Source: Vibrio sp. 10N
GTDB taxonomy: Bacteria; Pseudomonadota; Gammaproteobacteria; Enterobacterales; Vibrionaceae
Length of the DNA stretch: 64,000 bases
Reading direction: 5' to 3'
Assembly: GCF_036245475.1 (NCBI RefSeq)
Contig: NZ_BTPM01000001.1
Span: 3,162,001-3,226,000, forward strand
Below, piece after piece: positions 22,012 through 30,837 of this stretch. Below the pieces are notes generated by a model. The model saw only the letters and a program-made list of their open reading frames with translations. It was not told the DNA's origin and made no database searches. How positions within the stretch are numbered: the stretch's first letter is position 1; the number at the start of each line of letters is the position of its first letter. Both the position numbers and the translations under genes were made by a program.

Positions 22012-22354
22012 TACTGGCATACTTACTGAGAGTTTTATCAGTTTTTTGAAGTGGTATCGCATTCTATTCCACTTTTTGCTTATATAATTCAGATATAATT
22101 ACATTCCGCTGTTCGATAAAAACAAAAATACGACGTCGACAGCGTAGGTCACATGTTCATGTGGCCATCTAGGTGACAAAGGCTTTAAACACGGTTATTG
22201 GTGCCCGCTTTGGCGAGGTGCACTGTTCTTTGCGCGAGTTTCCTGGAATCAACCAAGATTCCAAGGCGCTTGCATGGTGTAATCGTTCATCCACAAACGC
22301 ACTTAAAAGAACAACATAACTATTACTAAGATTTTGACCATTTGGATTTAAGAC
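22012..22354 (+). promoter_or_regulatory. aphA promoter region and long leader with Qrr-pairing site
   Basis: This gene-free stretch holds two TATAAT hexamers (about 22082 and 22094) as candidate -10 elements. It then has a short hairpin (CACATG/CATGTG, 22150-22163) directly before TGGCCATCTAGGTGAC (22162-22177) and GGCTTTAA. CTAGGTGAC is the exact complement of the conserved Qrr small RNA core GUCACCUAG, and flanking TGGC and GGCTT extend the match. Further hairpin arms GGAATC/GATTCC lie near 22243-22263. Qrr activation of aphA through its 5' leader is established in vibrios; the site here is my reading. Confidence 0.65.
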
Positions 22355-22894
22355 ATGTCACTACCACACGTTATCCTTACTGTCCTAAGCACTCGTGACG
22401 CAACAGGCTACGACATCACTAAGGAATTTTCTGCTAGCATCGGTTACTTCTGGAAAGCAAGCCACCAACAGGTGTACCGCGAACTCAACAAGATGGCGGA
22501 CAAAGCCCTAGTTACTTGTAAACTTGAGCCGCAAGAAGGCAAACCGGATCGTAAAGTTTACTCAATCACTGACGCAGGCCGTGGCGCACTTGGCGAGTGG
22601 TTCGAGCAACCAACCGTACACCCAACCGTTCGTGATGAGTTTTCAGCGAAACTGGCAGCCTGTGCCGTTCAGCCTTCTGCTGCGTTCCGCATCCAACTCG
22701 AAGAGCTTATCGAAGAGTCGAAGAAGCTGGTTGCGCACTACCGTGAAATTGAAGCGGCCTACTACGCAACACCAAGCACGCTTGAGAAACACGCACGCCT
22801 AGAGCGTCTGACGCTTCGTCGTAACCTGCTTGCGCGTCAAGCTTGGTTGGAGTGGGCGGAAGAGGCGCTCGCTGAGCTGGAAGCGTTAGCGTAA
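22355..22894 (+). CDS. aphA: Low-cell-density quorum-sensing master regulator AphA (PadR family)
   Basis: AphA is a PadR-type winged-helix dimer that controls virulence and low-density genes opposite to LuxR/HapR. The N-terminal MSLPHVILTVLSTRDATGYDITKEF and the WKASHQQVYRELNKM recognition helix closely match my memory of V. cholerae AphA, and the length of 179 aa is identical. A C-terminal helical dimerisation region follows (about 100-179). It follows ppc, as in V. cholerae. Regulation is probably by Qrr small RNAs on its long leader. Confidence 0.96.
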   Translation: MSLPHVILTVLSTRDATGYDITKEFSASIGYFWKASHQQVYRELNKMADKALVTCKLEPQEGKPDRKVYSITDAGRGALGEWFEQPTVHPTVRDEFSAKLAACAVQPSAAFRIQLEELIEESKKLVAHYREIEAAYYATPSTLEKHARLERLTLRRNLLARQAWLEWAEEALAELEALA

Positions 22895-22930
22895 GATTAT
22901 TGGTCCTTGGTCCTTGGAAATATGAGATAG

Positions 22931-22966
22931 AAAAACGCCAGTCACTCAATATGACTGGCGTTTTTT
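22931..22966. terminator. Bidirectional terminator between aphA and metF
   Basis: AAAACGCCAGTC and GACTGGCGTTTTTT form a perfect stem with A- and T-tracts on both sides. It serves the convergent aphA and metF. Confidence 0.9.
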
Positions 22967-22984
22967 ATTGGTGTTTTTAGAGGG

Positions 22985-23902
<918 letters not shown>

Positions 23903-23963
23903 TTATCCTATCCAATCTCAGATTAAAACCTGTCTGTCTTCAATGATGATGTTGTCGTTCTTT

Positions 23964-23987
23964 TGACGTTTAGACGTCTATATGTCT
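23964..23987. promoter_or_regulatory. MetJ operator (MET boxes) upstream of metF
   Basis: Three contiguous 8-mers: TGACGTTT (6/8), AGACGTCT (8/8, 23972-23979), ATATGTCT (5/8). MetJ binds tandem AGACGTCT repeats. The same 16-mer of perfect box plus ATATGTCT occurs upstream of metJ/metB. Confidence 0.85.
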
Positions 23988-24130
23988 ACAGAATGAAATG
24001 AATGGGTTTTAAAGTCAATAGAGGGACTATGAATTTTTTTCATGTGGTGAGTTAGGGAAATTGAAGATGGGGTTAGTGCCTTAAAATGACTACTAACAAT
24101 AGCTACAGACCACTACTCATATAGAGAAAC

Positions 24131-24266
24131 CGTCATCTCCTTGAAAAAGGAGATCTCATGCCGAGTGTGACGCTGTCGAATAGAGAAGCAATACTGTGCT
24201 TTCAGGTACTGCCTAATTCAGATTAGTCACGCGCTTGGTGAGATCTTCCCTTTCGTGAAGATGACG
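24131..24266. repeat. Palindromic intergenic repeat, copy 1 (136 bp, T-type)
   Basis: The left hairpin is CGTCATCTCCTT-GA-AAAAGGAGAT. The right hairpin is ATCTTCCC-TTTCGTGAAGATGACG, with a stem mismatch. The outer ends CGTCATCT and AGATGACG are inverted repeats. It carries the internal box GTCACGCGCT. It belongs to a family with four further copies in this window. It lies between metF and the metL end. Confidence 0.85.
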
Positions 24267-24312
24267 GTTTTCTTGGTCGGTTTTCTTGGTCCGTATTCTA
24301 TGAATCTAGAAA

Positions 24313-26736
24313 TCAAAAAAAGCTAGACATCAAATTCAAATCCGACTGAATCGCCCCAGCCGTCACTTCACGACCCGCACCTGGACCACGAATCACCAAC
24401 GGATTATCCTTATACCACTTACTCTCAATCGCGAAGATATTGTCACAAGGCAGAAGATTCGCCAGCGCATGCTCTTTCGATAGCGCTTCAATCCCTACTC
24501 GCGCTTTACCCTGTCTATCAAGGCGAGCAACGTAGCGCAGCACTTTCTCTTCACGCTGAGCCTTTTCTAGGCGTTCTTGCAAGATTTCGCTCAGCAGAGT
24601 GGCTTTCTCAAAGAAGTCTTCGAGTGACAACTCAGCAAGCTCTTCAGGAACCAAAGACTCCACTTCAACCGCGTCAGGTTCGATATCCAATCCAGACTCG
24701 CGCGCCAAGATAACCAGCTTACGCATCACGTCCGAACCATCTAAGTCCGAGCGTGGATCTGGCTCGGTTAAGCCCTGCTGCCATGCGAGGTCTACAAGCT
24801 CTGCAAAAGGCACAGAGCCGTCAAACTGCTGGAACAACCAAGACAAAGTGCCAGAGAAGATACCTGATAGCGCTACGATGTCATCTCCGCTTTCACGCAG
24901 ATCGCGAACGGTATGGTTTATCGGTAACCCTGCGCCCACAGTGGCGTTATACAACCAGTGGCGACCTGTTTTTGAGAACGCATCTTGTACCGCGTGGTAA
25001 TCATTGCTTGGCGCTGAGCCGGCGACTTTGTTTGCTGAGATAAGGTGCAAACCATGCTCTGCAATACTCACATATCTTTCGGCTAGAGCCGCGCTCGCAG
25101 TGACGTCTAGCACCACACCTTCATCATAACCTTGAAGTCCAGCTAAGCGCTGCAGCCAGATGTCACCTTGGTATTCAGTGGCTTCATCTTCGTAGCGTGC
25201 AAGTACCTGCTGCTCGTCGATACCCTCTTCATCAAACCAATAGGTCTGACTGTCAATAACAGCGACCAAGTTAAAGCTCATGCCACGACGTTTCTCTAGC
25301 TCGCTTTTCTGCTCTTTGAACAGATCGAGCCAGCTTGAACCAATGTTACCTTTACCACACAGCGCCACCGCAACACGCTTTTGCGCCTGGAACAGCTGAG
25401 TGTGGACCGATTTTACTAGCGGCTGAATGTCTGATTTGCGCAGTACAGCGGCTAGACTCAATTGCGACTCAGCTTCTGAGAAAAACTCTACTGGCGCATG
25501 TTTTAGCTGCTGATAAAAACCAAAGCAATGGTTGGCGTTTTTCGTCACGCCCGCACCGACTGCCGCCAGCATGGAGTAACCTTCTTTGAGTTTAATCTCT
25601 GCTTCAATAGCCAAATCTTGCAGCTCAGTGAGCGCACCAGAGGCAATTTCTGCGGTGTAAGCGAGACGAAGACGAGATTGGTCTGCTTGCGCTTCAAACG
25701 CCAGCGGCGCCAATTGCGCACGCTTGAGGCCGTTCAGCACTTCGGTCTGTGCACGCTCAAAATCGTGACCAGCACCGAAAGCTAACTCAATAAGCAACAC
25801 TTCATCCAGAGAGGTAATGATTTTCGCACCACGACCAGAAGCCAATACGCGTTCAATACGCGTTGAGCCCGACTCAGGTTGATAACTACAGCGAAGATTC
25901 AAATCCATAGCGCTTTGAGCCACAGGCTGCAGCGTACGACTGTGAAGTACAGGTGCCGCTAAGCGCGCTAATTCGCTCGCTTCATCCAATCGCAGCAAGG
26001 GTAATAGACAAGCGTCATTAACCACACGAGGGTCCGCGCTGTATACACCAGCAACATCACTCCAGATGGTGACACATGAGACTTCCGCCAATGCACCAAT
26101 CACTGTCGCGGAATAATCCGAACCATTACGACCAAGCAACACGGTTTCACCGCATTCACTTTGCGCCATAAAGCCCGTGATCACGACTCGGTGATGCGCG
26201 TGCTGGGCAAGCACTTCTTTAATCAATGGGTACGACTTTGCTCGGTCGACCTCTGGCTGCGTACCAAACTCGGCGCGAAGAAACGCTCTCGCATCTTGAG
26301 CCACCGCTGGCAGATCACTTTGTCTAAGCAACGCCGCGAGTAGACGTGAAGACCACACCTCACCGTGTCCGAGAACAGAAGCGCGCTCCGCTTCTGTCAG
26401 TGGATAACTCAGCTCGCCCAGCGTACTAAACTCATCTTGTAATAGAGCGGTCAGCCCTTCGGCTTCCTCACCTGTGAGTAGTGATTCAACTAATTCAAGT
26501 TGAAACTGACGCAGAGCTTGCAGATGTTCATGGGCAATACGACCATCTTTATTGAGTGCATCAAGAAATTCGATCAGACGATTGGTGGTTTTGCCCGCAG
26601 CCGACACCACAATCAAGTCTTCCTCATTGGAGTAATCTTTAAGGATAGAGACCACTCGGCGATAGCATTCAGGGTCAGCCAAGCTACTGCCACCAAATTT
26701 ATGCAGCTGCTTATTCTGGATGTTGCTGTGACTCAT
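24313..26736 (-). CDS. metL: Bifunctional aspartokinase II / homoserine dehydrogenase II
   Basis: MetL catalyses the first and third steps from aspartate towards homoserine. The aspartokinase domain (about 1-300) starts with HKFGGSSLADPECY and includes GRNGSDYSATVIG. The linker region holds degenerate ACT-like sequence. The homoserine dehydrogenase domain (about 455-807) has ALCGKGNIGSSWLDLF, SANKVAGSAP and ESGDDIVALSGIFSGTLSWLF. The length of 807 aa is typical. It starts 6 nt after the metB stop, forming a metBL operon under MetJ. Confidence 0.96.
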   Translation of the reverse strand: MSHSNIQNKQLHKFGGSSLADPECYRRVVSILKDYSNEEDLIVVSAAGKTTNRLIEFLDALNKDGRIAHEHLQALRQFQLELVESLLTGEEAEGLTALLQDEFSTLGELSYPLTEAERASVLGHGEVWSSRLLAALLRQSDLPAVAQDARAFLRAEFGTQPEVDRAKSYPLIKEVLAQHAHHRVVITGFMAQSECGETVLLGRNGSDYSATVIGALAEVSCVTIWSDVAGVYSADPRVVNDACLLPLLRLDEASELARLAAPVLHSRTLQPVAQSAMDLNLRCSYQPESGSTRIERVLASGRGAKIITSLDEVLLIELAFGAGHDFERAQTEVLNGLKRAQLAPLAFEAQADQSRLRLAYTAEIASGALTELQDLAIEAEIKLKEGYSMLAAVGAGVTKNANHCFGFYQQLKHAPVEFFSEAESQLSLAAVLRKSDIQPLVKSVHTQLFQAQKRVAVALCGKGNIGSSWLDLFKEQKSELEKRRGMSFNLVAVIDSQTYWFDEEGIDEQQVLARYEDEATEYQGDIWLQRLAGLQGYDEGVVLDVTASAALAERYVSIAEHGLHLISANKVAGSAPSNDYHAVQDAFSKTGRHWLYNATVGAGLPINHTVRDLRESGDDIVALSGIFSGTLSWLFQQFDGSVPFAELVDLAWQQGLTEPDPRSDLDGSDVMRKLVILARESGLDIEPDAVEVESLVPEELAELSLEDFFEKATLLSEILQERLEKAQREEKVLRYVARLDRQGKARVGIEALSKEHALANLLPCDNIFAIESKWYKDNPLVIRGPGAGREVTAGAIQSDLNLMSSFF

Positions 26737-26742
26737 GCCGGC

Positions 26743-27912
26743 TTATCCTCCAAACGCAGTGGCTTTCTCAAACGCCTGAGCAAGGTCATCAATCAGATCT
26801 TGCGCGTCTTCCAGACCAACTGACAGACGAAGCAGCTGCTGAGAAACGCCCGCTTCCGCCAACGCCTCTTCACCCATGGCACGGTGTGTCATTGATGCAG
26901 GGTGGCAAATCAGACTTTCTACGCCGCCCAACGACTCTGCGAGAGAGAATAGCTCTAGCTCGCCAACAAAGTATTTAAGCTGCTCAAAACTGCCAGCGAA
27001 CTCAAAGCTCAGCATTGAGCCGAAGCCTGACTGCTGCTTCTTAGCAATCTCATGGCCCGGATGCTCAGGTAAGCTCGGGTGATAAATCACTTTCACTAAT
27101 GGTTGCGGCTTGAGAAAATCGAGGATCTGTTGCGAGCTTTCTTCATGAACACGCATACGAGCACCAAGGGTACGAATACCGCGCAGCGTCATATAGCTAT
27201 CAAATGGCGTGCCCGTCGCACCAATACAGTTGCCCCACCAGCCTAGCTCTTCGGCGTGTTCTTCGGTTTTAGTGATCACCACACCGCCAATCACATCAGA
27301 GTGACCGTTGATATATTTAGTGGTTGAGTGAATAACAAAGTCCGCACCAAGCTCAAGAGGCTTTTGGTACACCGGTGTCAAAAAGGTATTGTCCACGGCC
27401 ACCAGCGCGCCCACTTTTTTTGCTTTTTCGCACACAGCAGCGATATCCACCACACGCACTAACGGGTTTGATGGTGTTTCTAGCAAGATGAGTTTTGGCT
27501 TTTTCTCAAGCGCGGCATCAAAAGCTTGTTCATCACTTTGATCGACAAATTGAACCTTGAAGTCGCCTTTTTGTGCTCGCGTGTTAAATAAACGGTAAGT
27601 ACCGCCATAACAATCGTGAGGGGCAATAATGGTGTCTTCAGGGCCTAAGAAAGCAGAGACCCAAAGGTTAAGCGCAGAAGTACCACAGTTGGTCACGACC
27701 GCACCTTTACCAGATTCCAGCTCATACAGAGCGGTTTCTAGTAAACCTCGGTTTGGGTTTCCTGAGCGGGTGTAATCGTAAGTCGGCACTTCCCCAAACG
27801 CAGGGAATCCGTAGTTAGTAGAAAGATAAATAGGTGGCACCACAGCGTGATGCTGGGTATCCGATTCGATACCAGTACGTACGGCTATTGTCGCTGGCTT
27901 CCGATTGCTCAT
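26743..27912 (-). CDS. metB: Cystathionine gamma-synthase
   Basis: MetB is a PLP enzyme joining an activated homoserine ester with cysteine. It has the Cys/Met-metabolism PLP signature with the Schiff-base lysine in IHSTTKYINGHSD, and the tyrosine motif YDYTRSGNPNRG near the N-terminus. The length of 389 aa is normal. It is the first gene of metBL, divergent from metJ. Confidence 0.95.
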   Translation of the reverse strand: MSNRKPATIAVRTGIESDTQHHAVVPPIYLSTNYGFPAFGEVPTYDYTRSGNPNRGLLETALYELESGKGAVVTNCGTSALNLWVSAFLGPEDTIIAPHDCYGGTYRLFNTRAQKGDFKVQFVDQSDEQAFDAALEKKPKLILLETPSNPLVRVVDIAAVCEKAKKVGALVAVDNTFLTPVYQKPLELGADFVIHSTTKYINGHSDVIGGVVITKTEEHAEELGWWGNCIGATGTPFDSYMTLRGIRTLGARMRVHEESSQQILDFLKPQPLVKVIYHPSLPEHPGHEIAKKQQSGFGSMLSFEFAGSFEQLKYFVGELELFSLAESLGGVESLICHPASMTHRAMGEEALAEAGVSQQLLRLSVGLEDAQDLIDDLAQAFEKATAFGG

Positions 27913-28088
27913 AGAAACTTCCTTTCTCAGATCGCATGGCTAGTAGGTGTAACCACAGTGTCCACTTTTGTCGGTAATATGGGAACCGGCAAAAGCCACA
28001 AACGTTAAAGAATTAACATTGCATTAAAATAAATGTCCACATTCGTTGAACCACTTTACTTGCCAAAATGTGAGACGTCAACACTTCT

Positions 28089-28104
28089 AGACGTCTATAT
28101 GTCT
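28089..28104. promoter_or_regulatory. MetJ operator between metB and metJ
   Basis: AGACGTCT (8/8, 28089-28096) followed by ATATGTCT. With the preceding T, the 17-mer TAGACGTCTATATGTCT is identical to the metF operator. Its place in the divergent metB-metJ spacer fits control of metBL and autoregulation of metJ. Confidence 0.85.
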
Positions 28105-28183
28105 TTGCTTATGGCGGTAAATCCCGCTAAAATTGCAGCATTCTTATTACTACTATTTATGATTAACAGAGCGAAGGTGTGTA

Positions 28184-28504
28184 ATGGCAGATTGGAATGG
28201 TGAATACATTAGCCCATATGCGGAGCACGGTAAGAAAAGCGAACAGGTAAAAAAAATCACAGTGTCTATCCCGCTGAAGGTGCTAAAGGTATTGACTGAT
28301 GAGCGTACTCGCCGCCAAATCAATAACTTACGCCATGCAACCAACAGTGAGCTATTGTGCGAAGCTTTCCTGCACGCCTACACTGGCCAGCCGCTTCCAA
28401 CCGACGAAGATTTGAGAAAAGACCGTCCAGATGACATCCCAACAGAAGCAAAAGAGCTAATGACGGCGATGGGGATTGAGTTTGAAGCGTTTGATGAAGA
28501 GTAA
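28184..28504 (+). CDS. metJ: Methionine repressor MetJ
   Basis: MetJ is a ribbon-helix-helix repressor with S-adenosylmethionine as corepressor. The DNA-contacting beta strand [18 protein letters not shown] and the following [23 protein letters not shown] match the family closely. The length of 106 aa is normal. It is transcribed divergently from metBL across MET boxes and followed by a strong terminator. Confidence 0.98.
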   Translation: MADWNGEYISPYAEHGKKSEQVKKITVSIPLKVLKVLTDERTRRQINNLRHATNSELLCEAFLHAYTGQPLPTDEDLRKDRPDDIPTEAKELMTAMGIEFEAFDEE

Positions 28505-28520
28505 CGCTTAAACGGAAGTA

Positions 28521-28550
28521 AAAAAGACGGTATTAATACCGTCTTTTTTT
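28521..28550 (+). terminator. Terminator of metJ
   Basis: AAAAAGACGGTAT and ATACCGTCTTTTTTT form a near-perfect stem with a short loop. Confidence 0.92.
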
Positions 28551-28553
28551 ATT

Positions 28554-28652
28554 CGTCATCCTCACGAAAGTGAGGATCTTTGTCAGCGCATATGGTGCTC
28601 AACTTACGTGAGTCACTCGCTGCGAGAGATCCCCTTTTTCAAGGGGATGACG
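28554..28652. repeat. Palindromic intergenic repeat, copy 2 (99 bp, C-type)
   Basis: Left hairpin CATCCTCAC-GAAA-GTGAGGAT; right hairpin ATCCCCTT-TTTC-AAGGGGAT. The outer ends CGTCATCC and GGATGACG are inverted repeats. It carries the internal box GTCACTCGCT. It lies immediately after the metJ terminator. Confidence 0.88.
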
Positions 28653-28721
28653 AAAGCGCACCGGGGTGACTGGTAACAGGGAGGATAGACGATATAGCGT
28701 CAATACTACGCAGTTGAGTAA

Positions 28722-29981
28722 TTAAGCCATATAACTATCAGGCAACTCAATACGCGCCACACCCGATTCAACCGCTGCTTTCGCGACCGCTTTAGCTACG
28801 CGAGGTAGCAGACGTGGATCCATCGGTTTTGGAATGATGTAGTCTTTACCAAACGTCAGCGCTTCAACACCGGCAGCATCCAGTACGTCTTGTGGTACTG
28901 GCTCTTTCGCTAGCTCACGAATCGCTTCGACCGCAGCCAGTTTCATTTCATCATTAATCTCGCTTGCACGAACATCCAGTGCGCCACGGAAGATAAACGG
29001 GAAACACAGTACGTTGTTTACTTGGTTTGGATAGTCTGAACGACCGGTGCCCATGATTAGGTCATCACGAACTTGGTGAGCAAGCTCCGGTTTGATTTCT
29101 GGATCAGGGTTTGAACAAGCAAACACAATCGGCTTGTCCGCCATTAACGTCAACGCTTCTGGTGGCAGCAAATCTGGACCCGATACACCAAGGAATAAGT
29201 CGGCACCTTCAATCACATCTTCTAGCGTGCGTTTGTCGGTGTTATTAGCAAACAACTGTTTGTACTCGTTAAGATCGTCACGACGAGTGTGGATCACACC
29301 TTTGCGATCCAGCATGTAGATCTTTTCACGCATCGCGCCACATTTGATCAATAGCTCCATACATGCAATGGCAGCCGCTCCTGCACCTAAGCAGACGATC
29401 GTTGTTTCTTTTAGATCTTTACCTTGCAGCTCTATCGCATTAAGCATGCCCGCTGCGGTAACAATCGCGGTACCGTGTTGGTCATCGTGGAAAACCGGAA
29501 CATCACAACGCTCGATAAGGCGGCGCTCAATTTCAAAGCAGTCTGGTGCTTTGATATCTTCGAGGTTGATACCACCAAACGTGTCAGAAATATTCGCCAC
29601 AGTGTCCACAAACTCATCAATCGTGCGATGTTTCACTTCAATATCAATCGAATCTAGGCCTGCAAAACGTTTGAACAGCAGCGCTTTACCTTCCATTACC
29701 GGCTTAGAGGCCATTGGGCCTAAGTTACCTAAACCCAGAATGGCGGTACCGTTTGAGATCACCGCGACCATATTGCCTTTTGCGGTGTACTTATAGACAT
29801 TCTCGGCGTTCTGCGCGATTTCGCGCACCGGTTCAGCCACACCCGGGCTGTATGCGAGTGCTAAATCAGCGGCAGAATTAGCGGGTTTAGTTAACGCTAT
29901 TTCAATTTTTCCAGGGACGGGGTTGGCATGGTAATCAAGCGCTTGTTGGCGAAATTCGTCGATTTGATGATCATCGGACAT
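28722..29981 (-). CDS. Malic enzyme, short MaeB-type without phosphotransacetylase domain
   Basis: It decarboxylates malate to pyruvate with NAD(P). The substrate/metal segment VPVFHDDQHGTAIV and the nucleotide-binding loop CLGAGAAAIACMELL are visible. The length of 419 aa corresponds to the malic domain plus NAD domain only; MaeB of E. coli has an extra phosphotransacetylase-like C-terminus that is missing here. This short form is common in Vibrio. Cofactor preference cannot be read from the sequence. It is monocistronic. Confidence 0.92.
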   Translation of the reverse strand: MSDDHQIDEFRQQALDYHANPVPGKIEIALTKPANSAADLALAYSPGVAEPVREIAQNAENVYKYTAKGNMVAVISNGTAILGLGNLGPMASKPVMEGKALLFKRFAGLDSIDIEVKHRTIDEFVDTVANISDTFGGINLEDIKAPDCFEIERRLIERCDVPVFHDDQHGTAIVTAAGMLNAIELQGKDLKETTIVCLGAGAAAIACMELLIKCGAMREKIYMLDRKGVIHTRRDDLNEYKQLFANNTDKRTLEDVIEGADLFLGVSGPDLLPPEALTLMADKPIVFACSNPDPEIKPELAHQVRDDLIMGTGRSDYPNQVNNVLCFPFIFRGALDVRASEINDEMKLAAVEAIRELAKEPVPQDVLDAAGVEALTFGKDYIIPKPMDPRLLPRVAKAVAKAAVESGVARIELPDSYMA

Positions 29982-30290
29982 GGTTAGCGATCCTGCTTTT
30001 TTTAGACTGAATGGTATTGTTTTTTTATGAGTATAAACCCGTTAATTTTTATTAGCTTTGCTTCTAAAGGGTTACATACACACAGAGTGGGTACATTTGA
30101 ACGGAGAGGAGGTATCTCAGATGTTCAATACTCTGGCAAAATCATACTTTGCAAAAGTAATACTACGCGACTTCATCACGGTTTTGAATGGATGGACGAA
30201 ATGAAAGCAGGAAAAAATCGGAAGTGAGTGCCAAAGTCATAAGAGTGAGATTGACACACAAAGTGGACACGACTGTCGCTCCAGAAACGC
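29982..30290. other. Gene-free stretch between malic enzyme and rpmE
   Basis: It must hold the malic enzyme promoter (minus strand). A short frame at 30027-30227 has no recognisable protein signal and I do not call it. Nothing else is seen before the rpmE terminator. Confidence 0.5.
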
Positions 30291-30317
30291 AAAAAGGACG
30301 CCGAAGCGTCCTTTTTT
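30291..30317 (-). terminator. Terminator of rpmE
   Basis: AAAAAGGACGC and GCGTCCTTTTTT form a perfect stem with a CGAA loop, 18 nt beyond the rpmE stop. The symmetric A/T tracts make it potentially bidirectional. Confidence 0.9.
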
Positions 30318-30335
30318 AATCTGCAAAAGTAATCA

Positions 30336-30554
30336 TTACTTCTTGCTAGATAGAGCACCGAAACGCTTGTTAAAGCGATCAACACGGCCGCCAGTATCAA
30401 CGATACGCTGCTTACCAGTGTAGAATGGGTGGCACTTGTCACATACGTCTAGGTGGATAGAATCTTTACCTAGAGTAGAGTTGAATTCGAATGTGTTGCC
30501 GCAAGAGCAAGTTGCTGTTACAGCTTTGTATTCTGGGTGGATACCAGCTTTCAT
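30336..30554 (-). CDS. rpmE: 50S ribosomal protein L31, zinc-binding form
   Basis: L31 bridges the ribosomal subunits. The CSCG and CDKCH motifs are the zinc-coordinating C+ form, so this is the primary zinc-dependent L31. I chose the ATG at 30554 (MKAGIHPEY, 72 aa), which has GAGG upstream and the family start; the frame to 30587 is too long. It is divergent from priA. Confidence 0.97.
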   Translation of the reverse strand: MKAGIHPEYKAVTATCSCGNTFEFNSTLGKDSIHLDVCDKCHPFYTGKQRIVDTGGRVDRFNKRFGALSSKK

Positions 30555-30837
30555 GGGAAACCTCAATAATTTAGGCCGTGTCGCCATCCGATTCTAAGCC
30601 GGACACCACACGTAGTTAATAAATAGTCGATACCATCGCTTCACACTTCCATAAGAGAGCAAGAAGCCATGCCATCAAGGCGCAGTATAGTAATGAATAG
30701 TGCCATGGGAATCAACTAAAATTGCGACTTTTTTCACCACCTTCGGTGACTCACTAGCGATAATTTAACGACCCAGTCTATACAAGGCAGCCCATACCGT
30801 TAGAATAGACGTCTTCTTTATCAATATCGACCTCATT

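Noticed and set aside
22012..22060. Possible LuxR/HapR operator in the aphA promoter (TTTATCA-like half site)
   Set aside because: Only one loose half matches the palindrome; too weak to report as a site.
29344..29796. 150-aa plus-strand frame inside the malic enzyme gene
   Set aside because: It is serine- and proline-rich, as expected from the reverse frame of a codon-biased gene, and lies fully within it.
30027..30227. 66-aa frame between malic enzyme and rpmE
   Set aside because: It has no recognisable domain and no good ribosome binding site, and lies where the malic enzyme promoter must be.
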